Assembly: GCF_014203095.1 (NCBI RefSeq)
Contig: NZ_JACHIG010000001.1
Coordinates: forward strand, 1,178,001 to 1,242,000
Source of the DNA: Prosthecobacter vanneervenii
GTDB taxonomy: Bacteria > Verrucomicrobiota > Verrucomicrobiia > Verrucomicrobiales > Verrucomicrobiaceae
Length of the DNA: 64,000 nucleotides
Direction: 5' to 3'
Made by a program: the position numbers and the translations under genes. The stretch's first letter is position 1. Each line of letters begins with the position of its first letter. Of this stretch, positions 39,901 to 43,990 are shown one piece after another. The notes below the pieces were generated by a model. The model had not been told where the DNA came from. It saw only the letters and a list, made by a program, of their open reading frames with translations, and did not search any database.

Positions 39901-42808
39901 CCAGCCCGTTGAATGTGGCGTAGCCACTCTGGATGCCGTTGGTACCGGCCGGGGCGGTGCCGTTAAAGTTGATGGTGCCGATGCCGGGCTGGTAGTCGAG
40001 CGTGGCACCCGCCCCACGGGTTCCGATGTCCAGGAAGGTCAGGGTGTCAGCTCCCGTGCCGTTGGTGATCGAAATCACGCCGTGGCCAGCGGTAGGAACG
40101 AGGCGGCCCAGAACTTCCGTGCTGCTTCCAGTGGCAAAGCCCACGTAATTGAACGTGCCGCCTGCGTTGCCCATGAGGGTCACGCTGTCGGTGTTGAAGA
40201 TGAGGTTGCTGGTGGAGTTGATGATATCGCTGGTGGCGGTGGCCGAGTTGGCGCGGAAAATGCCGTTGGTGATGGTGAGGTTGCCACCAAAGTTGATGCT
40301 CAATTGAGGGGTGATAACTTCCCCACTCAGCACGGCACCCGCCGCAAGGCTAGCCCCAGTGCCGCTCACGAGAGTAACGGTGGTGGCAGAGGTAATGTCA
40401 CGAATATACCAGTTCTGAGATGCCGGGAGGTTGGTGCTGGTGACCTTCTGGCCAGGAACCAAGTTCACGGTGCTGGCCACCGTAATCACCGGATTGGTGG
40501 TGCCCGTGCTGGCCGCCGTGGTGGTCAGGGCGGTGGTGATGCCATTGGCAGTTCCTATTGCAGCGGCTCCGGCAGCCGTGTTTGCTGCGCGGCTGGATGA
40601 CAGGATCAAGGTCGTCCCGTCAAGAATTTGCGTGATAGTTGCACCAAACGAAATGCCTGCGCCCGAAATAGGCTGCCCGACAAACAAACCCGCCGTTGAG
40701 CCAGAAGCGAGTGTAACGGTAGTGCTGGCTGTCGCGCCAGTGGCTGCAAGATTGATGGTGCTTGAAGTGCCATAGTTCGTAGGCGCTGCGATCTCCCATG
40801 TATCAGTGCCGAATTTCAGCACGTTGGTCAGGTTGACCCCATTGGTGATCAATCCGCTGACTTGGTTGACTATGGATGCAGGAGCGCTGCCCCCGAGGTT
40901 GAGTGTTTTCGCCGCAGTGTTGGTCACTGCAAAGTTATTTGGCAGGATTAACGCGGTCGGAGCGGAGCCGGACTGATCAGCCAGAATGTAGGAGTTCGCA
41001 TTATTGAGGTCAGCGATTTTGTTTGTCCATGTTTCTCCCGCCCCTGTGCCTTCTACGCCGATGAAACTCAACGCCCCACCGCCAAAGACGACACGACCCG
41101 CACTCGTGGAGGTCGGATTGAGAGCATTGATGCTCCTGATGACAAGAGTACCGTCGTTGGCATTGGCATTGCCAGTAAAGGTGGAGGTGGTGGCCGCTGT
41201 AGAGCCGAGGGTGAAAGTTCCGCTGCCTGACTTGGTCAACACGTTGGCCGAACCACTGGCAACAACCGCGCCCGTGATAATTGTTTCACCGCCGCCTGTT
41301 ACTGTGTAGGTGCTCGCTGTGCCAGCGTTGGCATTCCACACATTGCCACCGGTGAGCGTGACAGTGCCGCTGGAGTTGTTTGTCACTGTGATGCCACGGT
41401 AATCGCCAGCTGTGGGTGTGGCGCTGGTAAAGGAGATATTGTAACCATTGCGCCCGTTGATGGTGAAGTTTGCGGCATTCGCTCCCGTGTCACGGATCAA
41501 CGCACCCATCGCCAACGTCTGGTTTTGCAGAGAGGAACCAATGCTGAGACTGCCGGTGATGTCATGATCGATGAAAAATGTACCGGTGGTATTATTGCGC
41601 ACCCTGGCTGTGCGACCCGCGAAACCCGCCACAGCATCCGTTCGAATTTCGATGGTGCCGTTGTTCAAGTCGATCTGGCCGGTGCCCGTGTTCTGCCCCA
41701 ACGCCCCGCCCGTCTGCACACGCACGGTGCCACTGTCAATGCGCACCGCCTGGGCAAAATTGTTATTCGCATTTTGCAGCCACATCGTGGTGCTGACCAA
41801 GTTGCCGGTCTTGACAAAGCGGTCATTAGCAACCTCGGTCCCTGTTACCTGCCCGGAGATGATCCAGTTGCCGTTGCCGTAGAATAGCTGGGCATTGCCG
41901 GTGCCAAGGTTTACGGTGCCGCTGACCGTCGTGGCGCCGTGCGTGGCCCAGGCACGTGCTTCCGTGGCAACTGAGCCCAGGGTGATGCCTCCCGCGAGCG
42001 TATTGTAGCCAATGCTCACCAAGGAACCCGTGGAATTAGACGCACCCGGCCCACGGCCAGAAATGCTGACCTCGCGGCCCAGGCTGATACTGCCGGTGGT
42101 GACACCCGCACCATTGCCAGTGCCTTGGAGGATGAGCGCGCCACCCGTAAAGCCGGGGTTGCCGGTATTGGCAATGCCGGTGACGGAGATGGCATTGCCA
42201 GTGAGGCTGCCGAGCTGGTTGGCATTGGTGATGACCACATTACCACCTTTAATGGCTACGTCCCCGGAGAGGGTGGCCGAGTTGTCAGCCGAGAGGCGCA
42301 AGGTGCCGTTACCCGTCTTGGTGAAACCAGAGGTACCCGCGATCGTGGACGAGATGGTGGTGCCGTTGGTTCCAAAGCCATTGTTGTTCACGGCAATCAC
42401 TGGAGAGGTGAGGCCGGTGGAAGGTGTCAGCGTCAGGGTGCTGCCGGAGAGAGAATAACCACCGACATTAAGAGTCAGACCGCCGACGGTGATGGGAGCA
42501 CCCAGCGTGACGGTGCCAGCGGCACCTGCAAAAACAGCGGTGTCTGTAGGTGAAGTGGCGTTGGCCCACGCACCATCCGTTGAAACACCATCCCACCAAA
42601 AAGAACTGGTCGTGTTCCAGGTGCCAGTTCCTCCCAAGCCTGCGCCAGTCGAAGCGTTGTTGCCGGCAGCAGTGCCATCAGGATCCCAATAAAATGTGGC
42701 TCCTTGGACCTGCCCGGCCCAAAAAGGAAACAGCACAGTCAACACAAGTGTGACCGGACGCGTGACGTGACGGCGCAGGCGGTCAAAAAGAGGGCTGGAT
42801 TTCTTCAT
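18995..42808 (-). CDS. Giant beta-strand-repeat surface protein with PEP-CTERM anchor (7,937 aa)
   Basis: One uninterrupted frame of 23.8 kb. Residues 1-36 form a signal peptide (basic start, hydrophobic core 18-30, predicted cut after VQG). A W-rich segment follows (TFYWDPDG, GTWNTTSSFWWDG). Nearly all the rest consists of autotransporter-associated beta-strand repeats (PATR family), recognisable by 'G.GTLTL.G.NTYTG.T.VN.GTL'-like units, predicted to fold as a long parallel beta-helix. Composition is dominated by Gly, Thr, Ser, Asn and Ala; I noticed no cysteine. Residues about 2084-7000 contain four diverged higher-order units. The protein ends in VPEPARMILLMFGLLGIAIRR plus arginines, a PEP-CTERM signal, not an autotransporter barrel. 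PEP-CTERM proteins are processed by exosortases (none in this window). Likely role: very long adhesin or matrix fibre; the function is inference. Convergent with polysaccharide genes. Confidence 0.93.
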   Translation of the reverse strand: MKKSSPLFDRLRRHVTRPVTLVLTVLFPFWAGQVQGATFYWDPDGTAAGNNASTGAGLGGTGTWNTTSSFWWDGVSTDGAWANATSPTDTAVFAGAAGTVTLGAPITVGGLTLNVGGYSLSGSTLTLTPSTGLTSPVIAVNNNGFGTNGTTISSTIAGTSGFTKTGNGTLRLSADNSATLSGDVAIKGGNVVITNANQLGSLTGNAISVTGIANTGNPGFTGGALILQGTGNGAGVTTGSISLGREVSISGRGPGASNSTGSLVSIGYNTLAGGITLGSVATEARAWATHGATTVSGTVNLGTGNAQLFYGNGNWIISGQVTGTEVANDRFVKTGNLVSTTMWLQNANNNFAQAVRIDSGTVRVQTGGALGQNTGTGQIDLNNGTIEIRTDAVAGFAGRTARVRNNTTGTFFIDHDITGSLSIGSSLQNQTLAMGALIRDTGANAANFTINGRNGYNISFTSATPTAGDYRGITVTNNSSGTVTLTGGNVWNANAGTASTYTVTGGGETIITGAVVASGSANVLTKSGSGTFTLGSTAATTSTFTGNANANDGTLVIRSINALNPTSTSAGRVVFGGGALSFIGVEGTGAGETWTNKIADLNNANSYILADQSGSAPTALILPNNFAVTNTAAKTLNLGGSAPASIVNQVSGLITNGVNLTNVLKFGTDTWEIAAPTNYGTSSTINLAATGATASTTVTLASGSTAGLFVGQPISGAGISFGATITQILDGTTLILSSSRAANTAAGAAAIGTANGITTALTTTAASTGTTNPVITVASTVNLVPGQKVTSTNLPASQNWYIRDITSATTVTLVSGTGASLAAGAVLSGEVITPQLSINFGGNLTITNGIFRANSATATSDIINSTSNLIFNTDSVTLMGNAGGTFNYVGFATGSSTEVLGRLVPTAGHGVISITNGTGADTLTFLDIGTRGAGATLDYQPGIGTINFNGTAPAGTNGIQSGYATFNGLDWVSSGATVSQYTGYTAWSGSLAPTSTLNYSISGAASTTAVAATVNSLKLTGGAALTLNQSLSFSTNPGGILFDNSAGSASITGAFALGTAAQELVVITNGSSPAVAPSSGAALTTGNALSIGSASSGTTISSGAGALTKAGTGTLILFGNNAYTGNTTINQGAIQMSGSTAALGVLSTAGNQTAIRQGAILDINAAGASTALYTGGPSYAQISIGALTGTGLITNSGAGANTQSSISLGGTATTGTTTFGGTLQDGAGKLNVIINGTSARSQAILGAQSYTGVTVINTGNLAVTRLADGGLASGLGASSNAASNLIFNGGTLTYTGAAAASATTGGGIYQTTQSPSISTDRLFSLAGNATIQSSGTYGNESAAAGTGANNASIIWSNTGDIAFVTNGAKTLTLGGTSIGDNIFRPRITNNTLDSTATALTVSGGLWILNPAVANTYTGVTTISGGQLRAVEGVGVTSTSNLTLSGGVYEVAGTTFARTLGTGAGQVQLTAGNTGFAAGTTSRLVVNLSSGAALTWGSGSFNPATSLVLGSSTALGETELTNAINLGTAARTVTVNNNGNTGAMVTAGILSGVISGGSGGTLTKAGGGVLILGNANTYVGTTTVTSGSLVVSSIGGDGSASSLGSGTGTSGTFIFNPGDSDLNPLIYVGSGETASRNLTLQASASFTTNRNFRIDSSGSGALVWNTGTFANTTRGDTVARVVVLDLRGSNTDNNMMNLVLTDSTNATSPNQLSVAKNDGGTWILNPASSNTFTGAISVGGGNLGLTSNGIGSASGITLSNAGIFAYGGALTTTAPLTLANNSAAVFAGRNAITFNATVTKAAGANDQTISNNLEVGALLTFSGNYVSLENPTAISTRILNIRGYGSTVWNGVIADNSNVATSTGTAGSRTALNIAIDPNASFTLTGSSANTHTGGTTLSDGILIVDKVGAFGAAAFGGTATFAFNGGTLRVGPNLANLTGGNAITNAVTIGGSPPKVDGSKSIEFSGGVALGASRTLQNETTSGAQLIISGTGITNTAASTLTIFGAGNTLISGVYNAGTGASGLTMSGTGTTTLTAANVATGTLTASRGTTTLSGASGAWGAGNIAITAGGTLVIDNVTGGTNNNNRLFDTGTVTTTGGTLNFIGNGTTETTGALTVNSIDMVIDTTGSAGANTLTFASVNFANSGSSLNLAKVGSLGSNNKILFTTSTGLNLSNNVAARVFLGGADFATYNGTNGIVAFSGYAAGTDINTALATDTVKVTSSYTVDDISVSRTLNALSISDTTARNIGVLGGAGDFTLTLTSGGIIADGSGLTHTISVPRLNLGANAFIQTTTGTTLDITGAITSASSVAKALPGTLQFSAKQWYNSTTNVNEGTLILNAGNNTLFPGIAGLNIDSNATVDLKGSIQYVGNLGSPGVLPGTGGTIISSTGGGLLVAGSGNTTWAGTISGTGLSFVRTGGNTTTTLEQAQTYTGSTLVMGGVLALENDATLLNTSAIDLNYAALQLNNNNSLQTQNNNRIGDTIPITLRGGSITYTGRLTTAATETFGAVTLAQGANTITANTGGGTITSVDITFASLTRSNNSTVNFTGTNLGQQGNNSRILFTTPLATTNGGMIGAWAIANSSDYAAYNAGQGIGVVGQGGFVGYDGSAGSGNLWQIPAVAATTTTLAPGTTNAAILRLAGAFTNDIAFTNAGDILNLELGGLLRSDNAVNSTIGTTAIRGVLTSGIGELITYNNQNTITINSVIQGATKLVKDGAGTLTLTAPNTYSLGTVVNRGTLNISPTTAGDVVIPGGGFVINGGVQGTGTTVNLNTSNAIAASTDLTMNGRASLTFAASVNQTLNSVTLNNNGGDAAPTLTVTGTLTLGSSSPVTATSSNANSTATITGGTVALTSASNTFNIAPIAVGAQTYTSIQPTLSIASIITGTGSITKTGTGLLQLSAQNVFNGLTVSSGGIVVGASSTNSTATVVSGPLGIGPVAMAAGTTMLTAGSFSIGNDISFAGSPTFDATAITAWTLTLTGNLTGAGLSGGTPTINVINPGTTVALLGNLPAASSYTKTGLGTLIFNATNYTGNFNATALGNSNLVTLIHDGDRTGSVQTLALGSVIFDSGIVPSITLNRGGSLPFPTASNKILAPSSISNLGLGLTVTTNSGYGLQVSDAIAFTATPTYNVSGTQASNVTQGLYLTGNLTGTGFNKTGSGTMVIANATPSNNTFSGNININQGTVAVNADAQLGNSGNFIVLSPTTGTSAFRATDNITTSRVIQLANTANTRAIEVTNGKTLQLNAAFDLNGGTGATASLNKQDLGTLVINASNSGWSGNVNIVQGAILVNNPALTSPLGTGTISVSPSAGVVGAALQLAGGVTVNNALNLQATANTLSAGINFQGVLDNVSDTNTYAGGIAVPFDSTIGARAGSTLNITGLITVTGTRRLQFNAEGDINATGGQSGAMFGFDKYGSGTLTITTALFGGTITTGGVKVEKGTLVLSGAGTTNSSGAVNIVYQGATMRLDNSGTNTSNRLTARALTLQGGTFDFIANNSTETAGAFVADQGANTINNGGTGSSALTFSTFAGNAGGTLNVTGTFGTATNFLKFTTAPTLTPANTGILNRVTVNGNELATYSASLGVIPFTGYASATNILSATATQTFKATSSTLNSLTGNQTLNALTINNTAAVGGLGGLNPATLTLTSGTIMANGTGGAFLNTPIVSLGAEGLVYVQSGQSLTVNSGMTGTAGLTKSLPGTLNINAQQFVSGTTYINSGSVVLTSTGITNPMLYNQSLAVNFGGTLDLNGNNQFVGGLSSASAGGGNGISGGTVTNNASSQAILTVNGNTNFAGVISGNIYLNKTGTGALNLQSAQTYTGPTLITGGTLTLNDNGALPNTSQPIYINYGGLTLANGNLYNVNNRVNDSAPITMAGGTLSYSGRQQLNSTETLGAITLTEGFNFISAATGGTNVNSAILTLASLSRSAGSAATLRFNGSSNSLGAIGSTPNVLITSAPTLTNNIIGAWAIVDREWASYDSTYGVGQLNQNGFAGYSALGLLSNPTATDNVRFTAAGTTTLVANTTVNTLNFASQTAATVLNLGGNTLTVQGGGILFAQATDNVDFSILNGTITGPSGGGDLYLTHANYGGTNRTVTLNAPIADNSGAIRVIFTSGQVEAAGVGNTIINSVNTYTGGTVINSGNIVLGATGQMGTGGLTVNQAIFTQTAGGIIPSSNTLTLGGASLVNLAGNNTLAGIIVNNLGGSAPTVNPTGVLTLTGGISSTSVNAGNAAVIGTGTIDLNGAASYSINVGATLVNGVQVAPWGADLTINSAIQNGGIVKSGNGILQLGSTASTFTGGVTVNSGGIIIGASSSPSTYSGIPGTGTVVTNGPLGTGTLTLANNVSVVSTAANAVANALTILDSANSTGPGSGTGSTIFNGTNNITFNGVTTLPETWNATVTAPQMTVIIADASPSDSSAIINKYGLGTLSVGNFGGTLNAAGGLIFTADGNTLGTNESLSVGANLNVTSDVSVTVNRSGSAPLARNKNIQQGNLTNNGSILAVQNLNGYGVEFTGTTTLSGASHMSVATATASNVVQGLTLSGVVSDVGGYTLVKSGAGTLALTNSGNTFGGTGATIDILNGIVAVNSDGALGNINNSITLDVDGTTGVGLRATGTFSTARSIILNALNNAMEVTAGNTLTLNTPFSLAAGTGVTFTKNDNGILAINASNSTWTGAITINAGAIQLQNSNALGSGAVTISPAVGAALQLAGGVTYSNPITFGVTGMTGINSGGVIQAVSGTSTFAGLITQTSGNSITIGADPSATLNITGGIATVNSTTFNVGAGGTINLSTVAYGNGAATGNNFIKIGAGSMVVSVASPAASASAIVVSAGTLTFNGAGLIGTGTTANALVDVGATLTLNNSATLTANRLGGSGRTLQLRGGNFNLIGNASNTTEALGAPTFSRGYSVVTVTADPAGQANLTFGAAANNVAPAQNATTGPSGASVLFRGSSLGSAAGAGVATIANSTGGFTFNGQTGAAGTANKGILPWALVDTTATGNGTSFATADTGTANLRPLAASEYNTANTFTASNNINLTSGSTSTGAATLNINSLTMSGGSTATIGSLLQLTSSSGGILVTSGSSTISGGVLNQVNTSSPFNIWTPGTASLTITSLLTGGNGTSNGAISFVKAGAGTLTLSTPQSSISGLTTGVNSLSGQFVINQGTLVLNGGKNTLQANNFIAINGGTLDLNGNSQQVLALFTDGAVNGAGGTITSNTGTGNLVINQDNNARNWAGAVTGSVNLTRSGQNTLTIYSPQTYTGTTLLNGGAITLRDNATLANTTSIDINYATLTADNNTGTIDLTNRINDAAAINLRGGTLALQGRALVASSETVGTVTLAQSNSFISSVVGGGTGINSSDLIIGNLVRTTGGGTVNFTAATGGQIGSSARVILNQINGVSTSTAFAGLTNNIIGGWAVIGTSDFATYVPGLGVAALGTAGALQYSNTTSTPTTIDAAATADNISINVAVTGNTLTVSNNKTLNSLRIGNIAAQTVNIASGRTLTLSSGGLLFFSTASQTIGSAVNQGSITTSGTELFVYAQGTGPQIINSVITGSNVALVKSGSGQVNIAGTNTYGGGTVVNQGTLNVLATGTIPLASTPANGLVINNATVTLNAAGSINSGNVVTLNGGSALNLFGNNTVAGLVFNNIGGTSNPTVTTYSTASATGAGSTGVLTIGSQGIVSTSSNVGTIALIEGRVDFGSSPNTISVGTIDANGTSDIAPLQRAFLLRAIVGSSGGITKSGNGILQLGAQNVFTGSFNVTAGGIQNGVANAGSRFSALTLGSGTRYDLNNASTTWGSLSGSGTIFNSSGAQTLTVGFDNTSTVFSGQIQRFNDATLNAVGLQKIGTGTLRMTGAQSASTGSTGTVTISGGRLVFDGSGQWFTGTTAPAFAGTFTANEGGTLALDNSTTNINNRLGLNATGTLNLNGGSFSISGSGTASTPTTEQITAFNITNGGGRVDLTANASNPLTLTITTLSSLNSQGSAVFTGITGAASSSGVANLVITTPNLSGSQGGGANGTTTMSIRSDSLADPTVGGNGVGFLVKDSVTNNWRALGVASNGSAAPAEYLTTSNTATALAWGATNNVGVSGSQSIFANTPANTLTFLANGTIQSGLNATAFGNYGPGGGLLTMNLSNATALLVQAGFTASINVGNFAATTAGTTPNIHVVAGATLNINGAFNIGGTAGLLKSDGGTLNLNGQAYFTGGNTTVNDGTLNLNSGSDNTLAVVPGATTPTVNALNVNGTTAVVDLNGRNQAVGVIQGVNPLPGMAGTVRNTGAAATLTSTGGGTFSGSITGNIAFTRAGNNTTLLTSTNTYNGATIVRGGTLQLRDSGTISSTAGLTLNYGTLNWDNYGLNPSATPPTRIAAANPVTLQGGTFTINGAGSVDTVVTLSSVTVTGGGNTINTLPYISQGSTVSLTISNLVRNASTRSGVNFNGFTTNNSSAGSNTLGGQGLNTNSNIFLTQLNGTAFSSANLVNGIIGGWAVADGSTFATYSDTFGVVAMGNTYGGFSSTAFTGTDISAATVATGNYNDGTSRTLTTGVKAANSWRLAPGAAQTITPVSGTSWTFGTGIITNANQSITIGAVDATNTLSGTGSDLYFYINQNTTVINAAITGSSSLISNGGATLRLSPQFASNTYTGGTFINAGTTNLQAAAGLVAIPGDLTINNASVVLGNATTGQIASSSNININGGGSLTLFNYTTGATQTLASVNFNNQGGTANPTFAFGTPTTSASTIILTAANAITSTNDSLATTPVFTTGAGTLTNLQLSNAAPVITTSGLSPNSLNIQVVISSAGGAITKSGAGSLTLSGANTFTNGFNLNQGTLIFGAATAGTPPAITSGPVGTGTLTIAGGTTIMSDGTVRSIGNATTINGDFTVGGLVSGNGVTLTGAMNLGAAMRTITVLSPAATLSINSAITTTVASTTGLTKAGAGILTIGVAQTDAAFGGTGTTAGITIAGGILKNGVANAIANSSLITINAGAGYDLNGFGQISKQLTGTGFITNSAASTQVLVIGGTAATDSTTNLNSTFGGVLTDNSVANASSKLALTKSGIGTLTLSGNNNYTGNTLINNGTLQLVGSGSATLGGTAVTVASGATLNISGNTTIGSSTAGSLTVNSGATLSLLDSAVNTLTLANASAGTNLTLSVGGAASLLLDVNAAGNTTDLISVGQKLNLNSGGATVGLNTISGTTLANGTYNLVTFLAGSTSAGSFTFGAGTGSFTFGAGGNVVQIGGGRSYNLTWSGGTSTGRAATSGNFDVSGTGTTALQLSVISNATPTAAYWSGARGDGSWSTILNPSNQTNWLNGPAGTDPLQLPGSISTVYLTANSATNLSTTLDGSFSIAGLVFTGTGTANTAGSTIASGAGTNTLTINASGITVQSGSGNNTISASVILGASQTWTNNSSSSTLTVSGTVSGSSNLTVDGAGSTTISGAINTGTGGVTKNGTGTLNFTAVNTYTGATAVNSGILNIQSAAALGSADGTAGTGTTVASGATLQIQGGITVGNEATTISGPGASGQNAAIVNVGGINNYGGLITLAADSSISADAGTLNLTNTGAITGSGFNLTLTGSGSGSVGSAIATGSGGLTVSGGSTWTLTGTNTYTGNTSVTGGSTLQLGNGGSAGSLSASSAISVAASSTFVVNQSGTVTQGTNFSSSAITGAGNFTKTGSGTTILNADNTYTGATTVSAGTLQVGDGTSGSINSSVGGVSVASGATLSGSGTIAGSTIIGSGAFLAPGNGAPATSNQTLTFTAASTSLTVANGGQIQLGLTTADSVDSGFVAWFNANGGTAADYVASLNGGTGTIANTTWNNGHDGSHDFISASGTILLGSSAGTDARIYVSANNLTGATYGSIFNLIDWSTASIKDGTALSAMGSGSFSVTDNLVLDSIGAGLTWDTSLFNNYGILVVVPEPARMILLMFGLLGIAIRRRRRRSSI
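18998..19081 (-). other. PEP-CTERM sorting signal of the giant protein
   Basis: The last 28 residues contain the VPEP motif, a hydrophobic helix (MILLMFGLLGIAI) and a run of six arginines before SSI. This is the standard three-part PEP-CTERM signal recognised by exosortase-type enzymes. Confidence 0.93.
21800..25079 (-). repeat. Giant protein, higher-order unit U4 (approximate ends)
   Basis: The unit starts at the anchor 'NNRLGLNATG' (about 25070), then carries a beta anchor near 24690 and the alpha anchor 'IIGGWAV..STFATY' near 23365. It continues through 'VNFNNQGGTANPTF' to 'AGYDLNGFG' near 21850. It is the most diverged copy. Boundaries are estimates from hand-matched anchors. Confidence 0.6.
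25080..28209 (-). repeat. Giant protein, higher-order unit U3, shortened (approximate ends)
   Basis: The unit starts at 'NRLGGSGRTLQLRGG' (about 28205), with a beta anchor 'GILPWALVD' near 27845 and the alpha anchor 'IIGGWAVIGTSDFATY' near 26570. It is about 3.13 kb, roughly 1.04 kb shorter than U1 and U2. The missing part lies after the alpha anchor, where U1 and U2 carry 'VAVN.D..LGN' and 'ALQLAGGV'. Confidence 0.65.
28210..32379 (-). repeat. Giant protein, higher-order unit U2 (approximate ends)
   Basis: The unit starts at 'NRLTARALTLQGGTFDF' (about 32373), with a beta anchor 'NELATYSASLGVIPFTGY' near 32110 and the alpha anchor 'NNIIGAWAIVDREWASY' near 30910. It then has 'GIVAVNSDGALGN' and 'GAALQLAGGV', which match U1 segment by segment. 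Length is about 4.17 kb. Confidence 0.7.
32380..36560 (-). repeat. Giant protein, higher-order unit U1 (approximate ends)
   Basis: The unit starts at 'NNNRLFDTGTVTTTGG' (about 36550), with a beta anchor 'ADFATYNGTNGIVAFSGY' near 36265 and the alpha anchor 'GMIGAWAIANSSDYAAY' near 35080. It then has 'TVAVNADAQLGN' and 'GAALQLAGGV'. Length is about 4.18 kb. Anchors are shared with U2 at the same spacing. Confidence 0.7.
42701..42808 (-). other. Signal peptide of the giant protein
   Basis: MKKSSPLFDRLRRHVTRPV is a basic n-region, followed by the hydrophobic core TLVLTVLFPFW and a predicted signal peptidase I site after residue 36 (VQG, before ATFYW). It is a Sec-type signal. Confidence 0.8.
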
Positions 42809-42874
42809 TGCTGGTTGGCTTGACTAACAGTTGGGGGAGATATTATGAAAATTCGGATCGTTCGTGGCCGTGTC

Positions 42875-43012
42875 TCAAGAAAGAGAGCTGGCGTTATCAT
42901 CATCTGATAGCACGGCAGCCGCCTGAATCGGCTGTCCCACCAGGCATGACAGTAGCATATGAATCGGCAACGAGCCGACGTGCTGGCGAAGCGAACGCAG
43001 ATGCTTAGACAT
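42875..43012 (-). CDS. Candidate 45-residue ORF just upstream of the giant gene
   Basis: The ORF runs ATG (43012) to TGA (42875-42877), with AAGGA five bases before the start. The product begins MSKHLRSLRQHVGSLP, then a hydrophobic stretch (IHMLLSCLVGQPIQAAAVLS), then an acidic tail. The 'LR..LR.HV....' start and following hydrophobic core and Q-A-A resemble the signal peptide of the giant protein (FDRLRRHVTRP...GQVQGA). It ends 66 bp before the giant gene start on the same strand. It may be a truncated duplicate of that 5' end, a leader peptide, or chance; I cannot decide. Confidence 0.35.
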   Translation of the reverse strand: MSKHLRSLRQHVGSLPIHMLLSCLVGQPIQAAAVLSDDDNASSLS

Positions 43013-43049
43013 AATTCCTTTTTTTGGTGGCTGGAGTGGGGAACCTGCA

Positions 43050-43560
43050 TGCTAACGAAATTTGGAATCGTTTGGCAACAGTTTTTCACTTTTGGATAAA
43101 TAATTTTGACGTCCCTCCACTTCCCTAATCTTCAGCCACCTAAAGATTGACGGCATTGAGGCAAAAAGCAGTATTCTCCTAGTGAATGGAGCCCAGAAAG
43201 CGCAAAAATGCAGCTTTAGCCAAAGGTAGTTATTGACAAAAAACAAACACTATTCACACCGAAACAGCTTAACTTTCGCCGTATCTTTATATTTCGTCTT
43301 TATTAACAAATTTGACCCCATCATTTTAAAACAAAACCTAAGGTTCCCCCCGCTACTTTTGGATCTTTTCCACCCATGGAATGGCCTATCCACAGCGCCA
43401 GCAGACGGCTTTTCAGCCAACATTCCCTCCATTTGAGTCGGCAGCACACCCAATAAGCCGAAATCACATCCATGCGTAGCATGCTGCGCTACACCATCGT
43501 CATACATCCACTCCTAGGGCTGTAAATATACGCCACCACTCAAGCCTATTCTTGTATCAG
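43050..43560. other. AT-rich intergenic stretch upstream of the giant gene
   Basis: GC falls to about 33-40% over several hundred bases (for example 43201-43320), against about 60% around it. No convincing gene or RNA is visible; the frames here give no recognisable protein. It probably holds the regulatory region of the giant gene or a remnant of transferred DNA. Confidence 0.55.
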
Positions 43561-43699
43561 CCGGGCCCCAGCCAGGTCTATGATCATTATACAAAAGCGT
43601 CGATATGCGACAGCACCGCCGTCAGGACCGGGACCGTTTTTTTGAGAACCGGTCTCATAACAGGATATGTTAAACAATGGGTTTGAAGGTGGCGGCACG

Positions 43700-43815
43700 A
43701 GTCGGCTGAGGGAGATCATCTTGATCCCCCCGCCTGCCGCGTTTTCACGGATGTTCGAGGGCGCAAGGTGATGCGGAAGCGTGAGCGATCCGGAAGATCC
43801 CGCTCCGCCAGAGCG
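43700..43815. repeat. Dispersed palindromic repeat, family B (copy with both stem-loops)
   Basis: The block holds GGAGATCATCTTGATCCCC (43711-43729) and GAGCGATC-CGGAA-GATCCCGCTC (43783-43805), the same two stem-loops in the same order as at 7661-7796. Confidence 0.65.
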
Positions 43816-43920
43816 CTGGCCGGCCGCATGGGATGCTGCATGGGATGCTGGCCCCCACCGATGAGACCCGTTTTCAGCTGTGCCTGATTTCAAAGACAGC
43901 GAAGAAGAAAGGCGCTCATG

Positions 43921-43951
43921 AAAAGGGGCCACCGGCTGGGTGGCCCCTTTT
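43921..43951 (-). terminator. Terminator after the aminotransferase gene
   Basis: AAAAGGGGCCACC (43921-43933) pairs with GGTGGCCCCTTTT (43939-43951). The 13-bp stem with A/T ends can work on both strands. It lies 40 bp beyond the aminotransferase stop. Confidence 0.88.
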
Positions 43952-43990
43952 AAGAGAGCGATCAGAGATGTTTCTCTCTCCCGCGTTTGC

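Noticed and set aside
42839-42880. CATAAT as a -10 box for the giant gene
   Set aside because: No -35 element at 16-18 bp spacing; the nearest TTGAGA is 25 bp away and overlaps the small ORF's stop.
43052-43246. Minus-strand frame in the AT-rich region upstream of the giant gene
   Set aside because: It has no coding character or ribosome binding site and overlaps low-GC intergenic DNA.
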